Assembly: GCA_963971575.1 (NCBI GenBank)
Contig: OZ020623.1
Span: 14,882,980-14,946,979, forward strand
Reading direction: 5' to 3'
DNA: 64,000 nt
Source: Liopterus haemorrhoidalis
Lineage: Eukaryota; Arthropoda; Insecta; Coleoptera; Dytiscidae
Positions within the stretch are counted from its first letter, which is position 1; every line of letters starts with the position of its first letter. Made by a program: the position numbers and the translations under genes. Of this stretch, positions 1 through 10,125 are shown in pieces. Under the pieces are notes generated by a model. It made no database searches. It worked only from the letters and a program-made list of their open reading frames with translations, and was not told the origin of the DNA.

Positions 1-10
1 AATTATTATA

Positions 11-706
11 CGAGGGGAAGTCAGTAATTAGGTCACAAACTAATGTTGGAAAGTTGAAAATAGCAGTGAGCTATTTCCAAAAGTGTTATTAGGTGGCAGC
101 ACAATCCAGCTTGATAACACTTAAGAGACATTTACCGTGTGCGTGCGCAGGCAGAGTGAAAATGGCGACGTGTTCGAAGAGTATACTGCGAAAGAGCAAC
201 GTGCTGTTTTATGGGCAAAAGAACTTCCTGATATCCAGATAAGATATCCATAAGGAAATGTATCCTTTTTACAGTGAAGATTGTTTGTCGCGTAAAACAG
301 TGTACAATTGGGTCGAGAAATTCTCTAAAGGACGCTTAAAAGTTGTTGAAAAACAAACACCGAATTGGGCGAATCAAATGGCGAATGATGCAACAATTCG
401 ACGGGTGGACGAGATGGTTCGAGCTAACAGGCGGGTTACAATAGACAGCATAGCAACTGCTGTAGGACGTTCTCACGGTTTGGTTTAAAAAGAAGGATCT
501 TGGCGTCAAACATTTCACGGGTAATAACGATGTTGAACGAGAGGTACGCATGTAAGTGACACTGAAGCCCAAAGACTTTTATATAGCAGGCATTGGATCA
601 TTGATAAAGCGATAGGATAAGTATATTAATGTTGGTGTTTCGGCTAAGTATTTTTTTGAGTATCTATTTAATAGCCTTTTGTGACTTAATTACTTACTTT
701 CCCTCG
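11..706 (+). mobile_element. Degenerate, internally deleted mariner-type element
   Basis: The left end reads CGAGGGGAAGTCAGTAATTA after a TA. The right end (about 672-706) carries its inverted partner, ending CTTTCCCTCG, with several mismatches. The right-hand TA of the expected target duplication has mutated. The element is only about 0.7 kb, roughly half the length of an autonomous mariner, and contains only the N-terminal and extreme C-terminal parts of a transposase. Confidence 0.7.
162..588 (+). pseudogene. Mariner transposase remnant (helix-turn-helix part)
   Basis: A frame-broken reading starts at the ATG at 162. The open stretch 258-488 contains SRKTVYNWVEKFSKGR and RRVTIDSIATAVGRSHGL, the paired helix-turn-helix DNA-binding region of SETMAR-like mariner transposases. 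After a stop near 488, residues such as KKDLGVKHFTG and a C-terminal tail follow, so the whole DDD catalytic core has been deleted. It cannot encode an active enzyme. Family assignment is by motif recognition. Confidence 0.7.
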
Positions 707-1409
707 AAGTTACTAAGAAATATTGAAACCTTTCTCTTGAATGTGTCTATTAGTGATACCTTTTTCTTAAACCATTTGCCTCATTTTATCTGGAAAATGA
801 AAATGATAATACATTTGTTGATCTTTATGTAAATTAAGAAATTTAGAAGTTTTAGGGGTCATATCAAATGAAAGCAGTGTCATGAAGGGTTAAAACTTTT
901 ATTTTAATTACTTTTGCAAAGTTTTAAAGGGTCTTTGAACTTCGTAGTACAATTTTATACAAGAATATTTTTGTCTGACATTTTCGTATGCTCATTTTAG
1001 GATTTCGTAAATTCCAAAAACTCTTATACCACCCATACACGTGTCTGTCTGTCTGTAACAGTGGCGTGCAGTGAATTTTTGATATATTAATAAACTCACC
1101 CTAATACATATATTAAAATAAGGTTGACAAGTAGGGTTACCATTTAGCTCTAATCCGGAGAAAACAAAAAAATGGGTAATACAAAAAATCACTTGACGAA
1201 AAAACGGCAGGAAATTTGGAAAATCACTTGAAATATGGTGGGGCGAAATAATAATAATAATAATATTTATTGGTGAATTAAAATTTACAATTTTACACAC
1301 GTCTTTACAAGATGGTTACATAAATACTTATTTCTAACAACTTACCTTACTGAAATCATTTGTAAGGAATCTTCATAATTATAAAATGCATTATCCTTAA
1401 AAAATGACT
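707..1409. other. No gene seen; AT-rich spacer
   Basis: I find no supported coding sequence. It holds a short GTCT run (about 1040-1056) and an AAT run (about 1249-1264), probably tails of eroded repeats. Confidence 0.6.
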
Positions 1410-1964
1410 TTAACCCTTAAATGCATAGTGTTGCGCTTCTGCAACATACACATTTCTCAACCTAATTTCTTATTAAGTAGTTTTTTGATGAATTTGTATG
1501 GTGTTGCCGATTCACAACACTGCGTACAGTCAGGTAATTTAACAAAAAAAAAACGTTAGATGGCATTATTGGTATGAAAATAGTGTTATAAGTTTGACAA
1601 ATTATAGAAGTCATACGGTGAATGTTTAGTTAGTGAATTTATAGTTTAAAAGTGAGTTTAAACACATAAATAAAATATTACGGTATTCATAAAGGTAAGT
1701 TTACTATACTGAAGCATTCATATTATATTTATTTGTATTTATATACACTACGTTTTACATTTTCTACTTGTTGCAGATTGGCAACATTGTACAAATTCAT
1801 ATCAAATTTTGTGAACATGGCAAAAAAATGGAAACGCCGTTTCTTACCGGATGAAGAGTTAGAAGAATATGTAAATAATTATTTAGATGACAGTGAAGAT
1901 GGTTTAGATTTTTCGGACACGGATAGTGTTGTAGATGAAAACTGTTAATGTTGTAGATAGTGTT

Positions 1965-2100
1965 GATCATTCGATGAATTGATCATTCGATGAATTGATT
2001 TTCGATGAATTGATCATTCGATGAATTGATTTTCGATGAATTGATTTTCGATGAATTGATTTTCGATGAATTGATTTTCGATGAATTGATTTTCGATGAA
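1965..2100 (+). repeat. Minisatellite, 15-16 bp unit, about 9 copies
   Basis: Tandem GATTTTCGATGAATT units alternate with GATCATTCGATGAATT, uninterrupted. The array sits exactly where the piggyBac catalytic core should be. Confidence 0.95.
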
Positions 2101-2663
2101 CTTACCGTGAATCCAATATGCACATAGGTGGTGTTGACTTAGTTGACAGCATTATAGGTCGACATAATATTTTAAGTCAAAAGTGGTATACACGTCTCTT
2201 TTATCATTTGCTAGTTATGGCAGTATGCAATTATGGCAGTATGCAAAGCAACCAAAAGCAAAGTGCATGACTATGTCTAAGTTCAGAAGCGAAATTGCTC
2301 AATGTCTTTGTCAGATAAATCAGAACCCTGCCAATACCATCAAAAGAGGTAAACCAAGTAGCTCTAATCCCCCGGGCCACGGGGTTGAAGAGCTGCTGTG
2401 AGTTTATCTCTGCCGAAATGTAGAGGTTGTGGGAGTCAGGAACCAGCCGCTTCGGACCTTGATCGGGAAGTGTGCGATGAGTAGGGGGTGTCGGATCTCC
2501 TACTGCGCCGAGCGGGCCCGGCCCGTCCGTGTATCCCGGGGCCGGATAAACAGAACAAGGTTAGGCCTCAGGGAACTGGGGTAGGACAAGAGTCCGAGGG
2601 TACACCCGTTCCTAACCTTCTGGCCTGCTCCATCACACACGATGCGCTGGCAAAACAACAATT

Positions 2664-4640
2664 ATGGATAGTAAGAATAGGGGGGACCAAAACGACGTAA
2701 GTGTAGAGGAAGTTTTCAAGAAGAGTGGTGCCACGCGGCGAACACCGCCACCACGGAAAGACAAGGGCTGCACTCCAACTGCAGCGGAGAAGGAGGCGGA
2801 GATCATCGTTGTGGCCGAAGAGGATGATCCAAGGAAGAGCCAGAGTAAAGCCCAGGCTGGAGTTGGCACGGTGAGAGCTGTGAGACGCAATAGCGTAGCC
2901 GCACTCTTCGCCACAATGAAGGGCAAAAAGGACAAGACGAACGTGGTCTCGAACCCGACCTCGATTAAAAGAGGGAGGGAACGAGAGGAGTCCGAGGGCG
3001 AGAGAGAGGAGGAGTTTGCTGAAGCCATGAAACTTTTAACCATGGCGACGGACAAACTAGCTGGTATCGTGGACGGGACACCGAACACGAAAATGAGTAT
3101 AAAGGAGGCGGTAAAGGAGCTCAAGTGGCATGTGGTGGTCACAAACCGCAAGCTGCAGAAGCTCCGGGAATCGCCGACGAAGAAGCGGCTGAAAAGGGTC
3201 AGCAAGGAGGCGTGCAATACGGCAAGTATTGCAACCCAGACGGACCCGGTATCGGAAGCTGGATCTGAAGAGGCATCCCGGGCGGAACGGAGCAATAGGC
3301 TCACCGCGACGCTGGCTGGAGGGGGAACCTTCGCAGAACTAGCACCGATAGTAGACAGCGTTTGGCCAGAAGCATGTTACAGGGCTACCACTATGGAGCC
3401 CGGTAACATGACAAAAGCTGACGCTAAAGAAGATCTAGCCGTTATCGTGGACCCAGGCCTAGACCCTGAGGGCAGTGTCATGAAAGGCATGACAAGTAGA
3501 TTTCCCGACCTGGTCTGCATGGCCAAGGACGGTCTGCAGGAAGGTAGAGTGGAGTTCCTGAGGAGCGTCACGGAAGCCGTGGACAGGAAAGGAAAGAAAA
3601 GTAAGAGGGAGAACACCCTATTCGTCCTCCCTTACAAGATGGACGAGGGGGGTGTTAATGACACTGGAACTCTGTACCGGCTCTGCCAGAACCTGAGGGA
3701 AGAAGCGGTGAAGCAGCAGCTGGAGAGAGTGAGAGTGTACACCCTCGGCGCCATCGACGTGGGCTACTTGAGGAAGTGCGCGGAGTTCGCCTTCCATGGC
3801 ACGGCCTGCAGGGCCATAATAATGACCGCAGGGGCAAGGGGAAGGAAGAAACCCCCTGACAAAAGAGTCGACACCGTCGGAGGAGCGGTAAAAAAGGCGC
3901 CGGACACCGAAAAAGTCATCGTTAGGGCAGAAGGCTCCACCTACGCAGAAATCCTGCGCAAGGTGAAGAACGATGTCAAGATTGACGAAATCGGTGTCCA
4001 GGTCAGGTCCATGAGGAAGACAGCCCAGGGAGATCTGCTTCTGGAGATCTCGGGAGGGCGCGCGAAGGCCAACGCCTTCAAGAAGGCAGCTGAGAACACC
4101 AGCACGCGAGTCCTAGTAAAGGACAGGATGGACGTAATCCATATCGCTAATATAGATGCGGACATCAGTGCTGAGGTGTTGAAGCTACAGATTATGAAGT
4201 ACAGAGAGGACCTGGGGAAGGACGAGGTCAAGGTCATCTCACTGAGACCGATGGCGAGCGGAAACCAGGCTGCCACGGTAGCAGTGAGAAAAGACGTGGC
4301 GACCGACCTTGATGCGAAGGGCCGCATCAGAATAGGTTGGGTCGCTTGCCGGGTGAGGAAGAGGATAGAGGTGCACAGGTGCTACCGGTGCCTACAGTTC
4401 GGGCACCGGACAGCTGAGTGCAAGGAGCAGAACAGGTCCATTCTCTGCTTCAACTGCGGTGGAAAAGACCACAAGGCCAAGGACTGTAAGAACCCTTCTC
4501 GCTGCATAACGTGCGACGAAATTGGGCACAGGTCTGACCAGACGAAGTGCCCCGTTTTCAGAACGTTAGTCTACGGCAAGCGCGCAAGCGTAAGTCGTAG
4601 AGCAGCGAGGACCCCATCCAAAACCAACAATGGGGATTAA
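2664..4640 (+). CDS. LINE ORF1 gag-like nucleic-acid-binding protein
   Basis: An uninterrupted 658-residue ORF. The N-terminal half is highly charged and low-complexity (runs of Glu/Arg/Lys). The C-terminal end carries three zinc knuckles: CYRCLQFGHRTAEC near residue 573, CFNCGGKDHKAKDC near 595, and CITCDEIGHRSDQTKC near 614. This is the standard ORF1 plan of R1-clade LINEs, whose product packages element RNA into ribonucleoprotein particles. The stop codon lies 11 bases inside the start of ORF2 in another frame, suggesting coupled or reinitiated translation. The start at 2664 is the first Met of the open frame, and an internal start cannot be excluded. No disabling change is visible. Confidence 0.88.
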   Translation: MDSKNRGDQNDVSVEEVFKKSGATRRTPPPRKDKGCTPTAAEKEAEIIVVAEEDDPRKSQSKAQAGVGTVRAVRRNSVAALFATMKGKKDKTNVVSNPTSIKRGREREESEGEREEEFAEAMKLLTMATDKLAGIVDGTPNTKMSIKEAVKELKWHVVVTNRKLQKLRESPTKKRLKRVSKEACNTASIATQTDPVSEAGSEEASRAERSNRLTATLAGGGTFAELAPIVDSVWPEACYRATTMEPGNMTKADAKEDLAVIVDPGLDPEGSVMKGMTSRFPDLVCMAKDGLQEGRVEFLRSVTEAVDRKGKKSKRENTLFVLPYKMDEGGVNDTGTLYRLCQNLREEAVKQQLERVRVYTLGAIDVGYLRKCAEFAFHGTACRAIIMTAGARGRKKPPDKRVDTVGGAVKKAPDTEKVIVRAEGSTYAEILRKVKNDVKIDEIGVQVRSMRKTAQGDLLLEISGGRAKANAFKKAAENTSTRVLVKDRMDVIHIANIDADISAEVLKLQIMKYREDLGKDEVKVISLRPMASGNQAATVAVRKDVATDLDAKGRIRIGWVACRVRKRIEVHRCYRCLQFGHRTAECKEQNRSILCFNCGGKDHKAKDCKNPSRCITCDEIGHRSDQTKCPVFRTLVYGKRASVSRRAARTPSKTNNGD

Positions 4641-7575
4641 GGTTCTACAGTGCAACCTTGGAAGAGCACGGGCGGCGCATGACGTCACCTATGCGGCCGC
4701 TATGAAGGCGGGGATCGACCTCTTGGTGGTGGGCGAGCCGAACAAGACGCTCACAAAGGGAGGTAGATGGCTCAGGGACACGCGGTGCGACGTGGCAGTG
4801 TTGTTCCTGAACAGGAAGATGGGAGTAAGCGGGGTCCATTGCGGTGATGGCTACCTATGTATAGACTTCGGGAAGTGCCTTGTCCTCTGCTGCTACATCT
4901 CTCCCAACATCCGTATGGAAACATACCAGGATGCTGTGGATGAGATGATGCAAACAGCAGGACGAGGCGGGAAGGAGTTTATTATCATGGGAGACATCAA
5001 CGCGAAATCCACACAGTGGGGATCCCCGATTACCGACAGAAGAGGTGAGTACTTCACCGAGTGGCTGGCGGCTATGAACCTGGTGGTGATCAACACCGGC
5101 AACGAGCCCACCTTTGTCAGAGGTGCTTCCGAGTCTCATATAGATGTTACGTGCTCCACTAGCAGGGTTTCCAGAACAATAGCGAACTGGCAAGTTCTGC
5201 TATCTGAAAACCTCAGCTACCACAGAAACATCTACTTTGAGATATCGGACATCAAGGCAACACGCAAGGGCCGATCCCAAGGTAAGCCGTGGCTCGACTC
5301 CGCTGTGTTTAGGGACATCTTAAACACAAGAGTCGACCTCGAACCTGATGAAGACGGCACATTTCATACATGTGCCAGAATCATCAGGGAAACCTACAGG
5401 GACAGCATCACCAGGGGAAACACGCAGGGCACAGGCATGCCGTACTGGTGGAACTCTGAAATAGAGCGAGCCAGGACCAACTGCGCTAAGCTGCGAAGGG
5501 CCACTACAAGGCTCAACCGCAGGAGAACTGCCACGGACGAGGAGAGGGAAGCAGCACGGGTAAGGTTTAAAGCAGGAAGGAAACTCCTGCAAAACCTAAT
5601 AAACCGGTCAAAAAGAGACCTGTGGAGAGAGGTGTGTGAGAAGGTGAACGAGGATGTCTGGGGCGACGGTTACCGTATCGCAACGAGGCACCTCGGAGGG
5701 CTGACTCCATACGACATCTCCACAAGCAGGAAGACGCAAATAGCGAGGGCCCTGTTCCCGGCTGCTAACGAAGCCCTCGACAGATGGACGGTGGCGGAAA
5801 CGGTGGATCCTTTTAGCCTGGAGGAGCTTAAAAGTGCTGCAAAATCACTGAAAAGCGGAAGAGCTCCAGGCCTGGATGGAATCCCCGTTGAAGCCATCAA
5901 GGAGGTGGTAGCGAACCAACCATCTTGGCTGTTGAAGATGCTTAACCAGCTCCTGAGCACACAGTGTTTCCCAAAAGAGTGGAAAACGGCAAGACTGGTC
6001 CTCATCCCGAAAGGGGGAAAGCCTCCGGAACTGCCGTCATCGCACCGGCCGCTCTGCTTGCTGAGCTCAGCCAGTAAGCTCTACGAGGCGATGGTGAAGG
6101 CAAGGCTCGAGAGTGAAATCGAGAGTAGTGGAGGACTACACGAGCACCAGTATGGCTTCCGCAGGGGCAGATCCACCATACAAGCCCTACAAGCCGTAAA
6201 GGATTGGGTCGGGCGCAACAAGAGCAAATGGTGCGTGCTTGTAACGCTAGATGTAAAGAACGCCTTTAACTCTGCCTGCCACAACCTGATCTTACAGGAG
6301 CTACGGAGACGCAACATCTCCGAATACTTAGTGGCACTGGTCTCCAGTTATCTGGAGGACAGATCTATTCAGGTAGACAAAGGCGTGTCTTTGAGGGCCG
6401 ACGCAGGAGTTCCCCAGGGCTCGGTTCTAGGACCCACCCTGTGGAACATCCTGTACGACGAGGTCTTGGCGCTGCACACGCACGAGGACGCCACCCTGAT
6501 CGGTTTTGCGGACGACCTGGCCATGCTGGTGGAGGCGGAGGACCAGCGATCGCTAAAAAGGACGGTCAATTGGTGCCTTGAGCTGGTTAACGACTGGATG
6601 ACATCCCACAAGCTAGAGCTTGCGCCGGGCAAAACGGAGGCTATCATCCTGAAGGGGAAGAGGGATAGGAACGGTATCAGCTTCTCGTTGGGGAACACCG
6701 TAATCCCTACCTCCAAAACGCTTAAATACCTCGGTGTCACGTTTGACGAGAGGATGTCCTTCACGAAACACGTGCTCGCTTCCGTCAGGAAAGCCGAGGT
6801 GAGGACATCCATGCTCGGCAGACTGATGCCGAACGTTGGAGGCCCCTCGAGTGGAAAAAGGGCGGTGCTTTGCGGAGTGGTGCACTCGATACTTCTATAC
6901 GGAGCCTCTATTTGGCACGAGGTGTGCAAATATGCAAAATATAGAAATATCCTTATAAGTGCACAGCGGAAGGCACTGCTCAGGTGCGCGTCGGCCTACC
7001 GTACCGTGTCGAGCGTTGCCCTGCAGGTGATCACGGGAACCGTTCCGATTTTCCTCCTGGTCGAGGAAAGGAGGGTGGTGACCGAGAGTGCCAGTCGCGG
7101 CGAGACTACCAGACGGAATGCCAGGGAGCAGAGCATTGCTCAATGGCAGGACGAATGGAATAGGAACACCACCAAAGGCCAGTGGACGAAACGTCTGATA
7201 CCAGACGTAAGGACCTGGCTTGAATGCCCTCACCGTAAGCTAGACTACTGGCTGACCCAAGCGTTGACAGGTCACGGTTCTTTTCGTACGTATACGAAGA
7301 GAATCGGTAAGGACCTGGAGGATACGTGCGTGTACTGCGGAATGGTGGACTCTGTGGAGCACACCATCTTTCAGTGCATGCGTTGGGACGCGGCGAGGGT
7401 GGAGGTGGGGGCCCTATGCCCAGCGGCATTAACACCTGACGCCCTGGTTGCAGAAATGATGCAATCCAGGAGGAAGTGGGATGCCATCCACAAGATGATT
7501 AAAGCCATCATGGAAAGGAAGGAGACAGAAGAAAGGAGCAGACAGCAGGAGTCGAATAGAGGGGAGCCTGAATAG
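4630..7575 (+). CDS. LINE ORF2: endonuclease-reverse transcriptase
   Basis: An intact 981-residue ORF. Residues 1 to about 210 are an APE-like endonuclease (start IKVLQCNLGRARAAHD; GDINAKSTQWGS near 120). The reverse transcriptase core runs from about 400 to 700: GRAPGLDGIP, LVTLDVKNAFNSA (Asp near 541), VPQGSVLGPTLWNILYDE, and the catalytic GFADDLAML (FADD near 626-629). A terminal CCHC finger (CVYCGMVDSVEHTIFQC) lies near 900-916. The protein nicks chromosomal DNA and reverse-transcribes the element RNA in place. The Met at 4630 overlaps the ORF1 stop. All key catalytic residues appear present, so the copy may be mobilisation-competent. Confidence 0.92.
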   Translation: MGIKVLQCNLGRARAAHDVTYAAAMKAGIDLLVVGEPNKTLTKGGRWLRDTRCDVAVLFLNRKMGVSGVHCGDGYLCIDFGKCLVLCCYISPNIRMETYQDAVDEMMQTAGRGGKEFIIMGDINAKSTQWGSPITDRRGEYFTEWLAAMNLVVINTGNEPTFVRGASESHIDVTCSTSRVSRTIANWQVLLSENLSYHRNIYFEISDIKATRKGRSQGKPWLDSAVFRDILNTRVDLEPDEDGTFHTCARIIRETYRDSITRGNTQGTGMPYWWNSEIERARTNCAKLRRATTRLNRRRTATDEEREAARVRFKAGRKLLQNLINRSKRDLWREVCEKVNEDVWGDGYRIATRHLGGLTPYDISTSRKTQIARALFPAANEALDRWTVAETVDPFSLEELKSAAKSLKSGRAPGLDGIPVEAIKEVVANQPSWLLKMLNQLLSTQCFPKEWKTARLVLIPKGGKPPELPSSHRPLCLLSSASKLYEAMVKARLESEIESSGGLHEHQYGFRRGRSTIQALQAVKDWVGRNKSKWCVLVTLDVKNAFNSACHNLILQELRRRNISEYLVALVSSYLEDRSIQVDKGVSLRADAGVPQGSVLGPTLWNILYDEVLALHTHEDATLIGFADDLAMLVEAEDQRSLKRTVNWCLELVNDWMTSHKLELAPGKTEAIILKGKRDRNGISFSLGNTVIPTSKTLKYLGVTFDERMSFTKHVLASVRKAEVRTSMLGRLMPNVGGPSSGKRAVLCGVVHSILLYGASIWHEVCKYAKYRNILISAQRKALLRCASAYRTVSSVALQVITGTVPIFLLVEERRVVTESASRGETTRRNAREQSIAQWQDEWNRNTTKGQWTKRLIPDVRTWLECPHRKLDYWLTQALTGHGSFRTYTKRIGKDLEDTCVYCGMVDSVEHTIFQCMRWDAARVEVGALCPAALTPDALVAEMMQSRRKWDAIHKMIKAIMERKETEERSRQQESNRGEPE

Positions 7576-7716
7576 ACTACCAGGGGGCATCTGACGCTGA
7601 TATCCTAACGGATGGTTCCGGATGCCTCAAGCGTGGCGAAGAAGGGGAGTTTTAGCAGGTAGAAATCCTGCACTACCTGCACGCACGGGCATGCAAGTGT
7701 CTTTGCGAAGATTTCT

Positions 7717-7754
<38 letters not shown>

Positions 7755-8198
7755 GCTCTAATCAAATAGAAGATCAACTTGCTGCCAAAAAAAAAAACAC
7801 AAAGGGCCAGCACAACATGTAGGTACCACCAAAACCTGTTCGGCTCGATACTATAGGCCATTGGCCAGAATGGTTTGAAAAACGAATGCGATGTAAATAA
7901 CCAAATTGTAAAGGTTACACAGTAACAAAATGTGAAAAATGTGGCGTGGGAATATGCTACAATAAAATAAAAAACTGTTTTAAGTAATTTCATTTAAAGT
8001 AATTGTAATGTGTAAATATATTTTTTTTTTTGCACTATGTTGCTAATCCGCAACATGTATATTATTTGAAAAAATATTATTAAAAAATTAAAATATATTT
8101 TTTTAAAATATTTTTCCTATAAATTTGAGTAAAAAATGAACCTGAAAAATTTTTTTTTCCTGGTAAAAAGAAAAATCATGCATTTAAGGGTTAAAATA

Positions 8199-9506
8199 CA
8201 AGGTGTCTCAAAAGAAATTTTATAATTATTTAGCTTACTGCGTGAACGCAACGTATCCGAGGGGCGCGGGGGTTATGTCAATCGGTAGCCTGGCTCTTGG
8301 GAAACAGTCGCTATGGAGCGTTTCTCGGGAACAGACCGCGCGTTATGCGTGCGAGAGTTTTACAAAAACGGTGATTCGGTGACTGTAGCGCGTAGAAAAT
8401 TCTGCAGTATTCGAGGTTTTCGCCACTTAAATGATGCGCCAAGCATTCCTCTCATTCGACATTGGGTTAAAAAGTTTGAAGAGACTGGTACAACGCTGGA
8501 TAAATCAAAATCCGGGCGACCTAGGTCATCAAGAACGGTAGAAAACGTGGAGAATGTTTATCAGTCTCTTCGTGACGACCCGAACCTTTCAATTCGGAAG
8601 CGCGCAAGTGCTTTAAATGTGCATAGATCATCATTACATCGCATTATGCACAAAGACCTAAAGCTGCACCCCTACAAAATTCAATTGGTGCAAGAATTAA
8701 AGCCCCAAGATGCCAGTCAGAGGCTTAATTTCGTAAATCAGGTGATTGAGCGATTTTCAACGTTTACCAACATTTTGTTTTCGGATGAAGCTCATTTTCA
8801 TCTTAATGGCCACGTAAATAAGCAGAACTGCCGCTACTGGAGTGCAACGAATCCGAAACGCAAACATCAGAAACCCCTACATTCGCCTAAAGTGACCGTA
8901 TGGGCTGCCATGTCGGCGCGAGGAATTATCGGCCCTTACTTTTTTGAAGACGAAAGGGGGCGTGCAGTTACAGTGAATTCAGAGCGTTATGTGGAGATGT
9001 TAGACAACTTCTTGGTACCTGAACTGCAAAACTTTCCTGGCTATAACCAAAGAACATGGTTCCAACAGGACGGAGCAACTTCACACACGTCCAATATGTC
9101 TCTGCCACGTGTTCGTGAAATTTTCTCAGGCAAATGGATCTCCCGGAGAGGTGACATAAATTGGCCTCCACGCAGTCCAGATTTAACCCCTATGGACTTT
9201 TTCCTATGGGGTTATCTTAAATCTAAAGTTTACGCCAATAAACCGACTTCACTGGCGCATTTGAAAGAAAATATTCGTCACGAAAGGCAGCCATCCCTGA
9301 GTCCACCTTCCGAGACGTCATAAGTAATTTTACTGTTCGATTAAATGAGTGCCGAGAACGCGAGGGTCTACATTTAGACGATATTATTTTTAAGAAATAA
9401 ATCCCCAAAAAGTGTATTTTAATAATTAATAAACATTTTTTCTATATACGGCTTACTTTTTTTTTAATCGATTCACTAAATATAAAATTTCTTTTGAGAC
9501 ACCTTG
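8199..9506 (+). mobile_element. DD41D (rosa-like) mariner element, copy 1
   Basis: The terminal inverted repeats CAAGGTGTCTCAAAAGAAAT...(inverted) match over about 26 bp and are flanked by TA on both sides (8197-8198, 9507-9508). The element is 1308 bp, full length, and sits immediately beside the right end of the piggyBac element. Its transposase has one frameshift. Confidence 0.9.
8313..9400 (+). pseudogene. DD41D mariner transposase, one frameshift
   Basis: Open from MERFSGTDRALCVREF to residue 336. The N-terminal paired HTH region (REFYKNGDS, RHWVKKFEETG) is followed by the catalytic motifs FSDEAHFH, WFQQDGATSHTS and SPDLTPMDFF. Forty-one residues separate the second and third Asp, which defines the DD41D (rosa) group of Tc1-mariner. 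Compared with the copy at 40541, one base is missing near 9283 (CACGAAAGGCAG versus CACGAAATGGCAG). This shifts the last roughly 40 codons and causes an early stop at 9323. Apart from that the copy is nearly intact. Confidence 0.9.
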
Positions 9507-9508
9507 TA

Positions 9509-10123
9509 TTTAAAAATGAGTGGAGAGGCAAACCTTTAATATGTACGCCCATTGATCGTGGTGCCCCGATGCGACGCATCGCCTGCATACCTTGAGCCGC
9601 CCCTGAGTCTTTGATTCTAAAAATTTCCCAACGTACTTACAAAATTCCCACAACCTTTGTTAGAAGATATGTTTTATGAAGGTTTCCTTCGGCAACGTAG
9701 GACGACTATTATGCAAGAATATATTGCAACCCCATATCCACATCTCACCGGAGACCCCGGAATAAATGTTACAATGTTCAACATATTACCAAAACGTTGT
9801 CGAATATACGGGTAACGACCTTGAAGTATAGTCGTTTATTGGATAATAGCCTAATTTGTGCATGTCGACGCTAAATAATTAGATTTGACTTTGAGATTTG
9901 AGGAAATTGACATTTTGGTAATATGTCGGATATAAAGTGTTTGTACAAGGATGTAATGACACTGAGGGGGAACAGATAATTTTGTTTTGAAAAGGAAAAG
10001 TAAACAAAACAGTTGACAATATCAAATACAATAATTAGTTGATCTTAAATTACTGCTGAAATGATAAAATTTTAGAGACAGAAGTGTTCTCTGGTACATC
10101 TTATTTTAGAATAATTTTTAAGC
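9509..10123. other. No gene seen; unclassified spacer
   Basis: There is no supported ORF. A CG-rich stretch (about 9565-9605) precedes AT-rich DNA with a short inverted pair, CATATTACCAAAA near 9780 and TTTTGGTAATATG near 9912, possibly ends of an eroded small element. Confidence 0.5.
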
Positions 10124-10125
10124 TA

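Larger units (their letters stand above)
2369..7749 (+). mobile_element. Full-length R1-clade-like non-LTR retrotransposon
   Basis: The 13-bp sequence AAGTAGCTCTAAT is repeated exactly at 2356-2368 and 7750-7762, marking target-primed insertion into the piggyBac element. The LINE has a GC-rich 5' UTR of about 295 bp, two intact overlapping ORFs, a short 3' UTR and a poly(A) run (about 7724-7749). Its base composition is much richer in GC than the surrounding DNA. ORF layout (CCHC gag-like ORF1; APE-type endonuclease, RT and CCHC in ORF2) fits the R1/TRAS/Waldo group. It is not in 28S rDNA here, so strict R1 site specificity does not apply. Confidence 0.9.
1817..7986 (+). pseudogene. piggyBac transposase, internally deleted and split
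   Basis: There are three recognisable pieces. At 1817-1948 is an acidic N-terminus (MAKKWKRRFLPDEELEEYVN). At about 2111-2368 is the end of the DDE domain, with GGVDLVDSIIGRHNILSQKW and YTRLFYHLLVMAV. At about 7763-7986, after the LINE, is the cysteine-rich C-terminal domain (RCK.PNCKGYT, CEKCGVGICY, NCFK) that binds the transposon ends. The region holding the first two catalytic aspartates is missing, its place taken by the 1965-2100 minisatellite. Stops and frameshifts occur in the retained parts. The gene is not functional. Confidence 0.85.
1410..8194 (+). mobile_element. piggyBac-like transposon, split by a LINE
   Basis: Both ends are TTAA (1410-1413 and 8191-8194). Each is followed inward by the 13-bp inverted repeat CCCTTAAATGCAT, the hallmark structure of piggyBac elements. 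Subterminal GTTGC...GCAAC palindromes occur near both ends. The interior has broken transposase pieces, a minisatellite, and a full LINE at 2369-7749. Without the LINE the element is about 1.4 kb, so it is an internally deleted, non-autonomous copy. Confidence 0.88.

Noticed and set aside
1965..2100. Regular repeats resembling a CRISPR array
   Set aside because: Units are directly tandem with no spacers, in an animal genome. This is a minisatellite.
2633..3304. 223-residue minus-strand ORF rich in Ser/Leu
   Set aside because: It is antisense to the intact LINE ORF1, whose zinc knuckles establish the coding strand.
3655..7435. Multiple further minus-strand ORFs (60-186 residues) over the LINE
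   Set aside because: They are shadows of the GC-rich ORF1/ORF2 frames.
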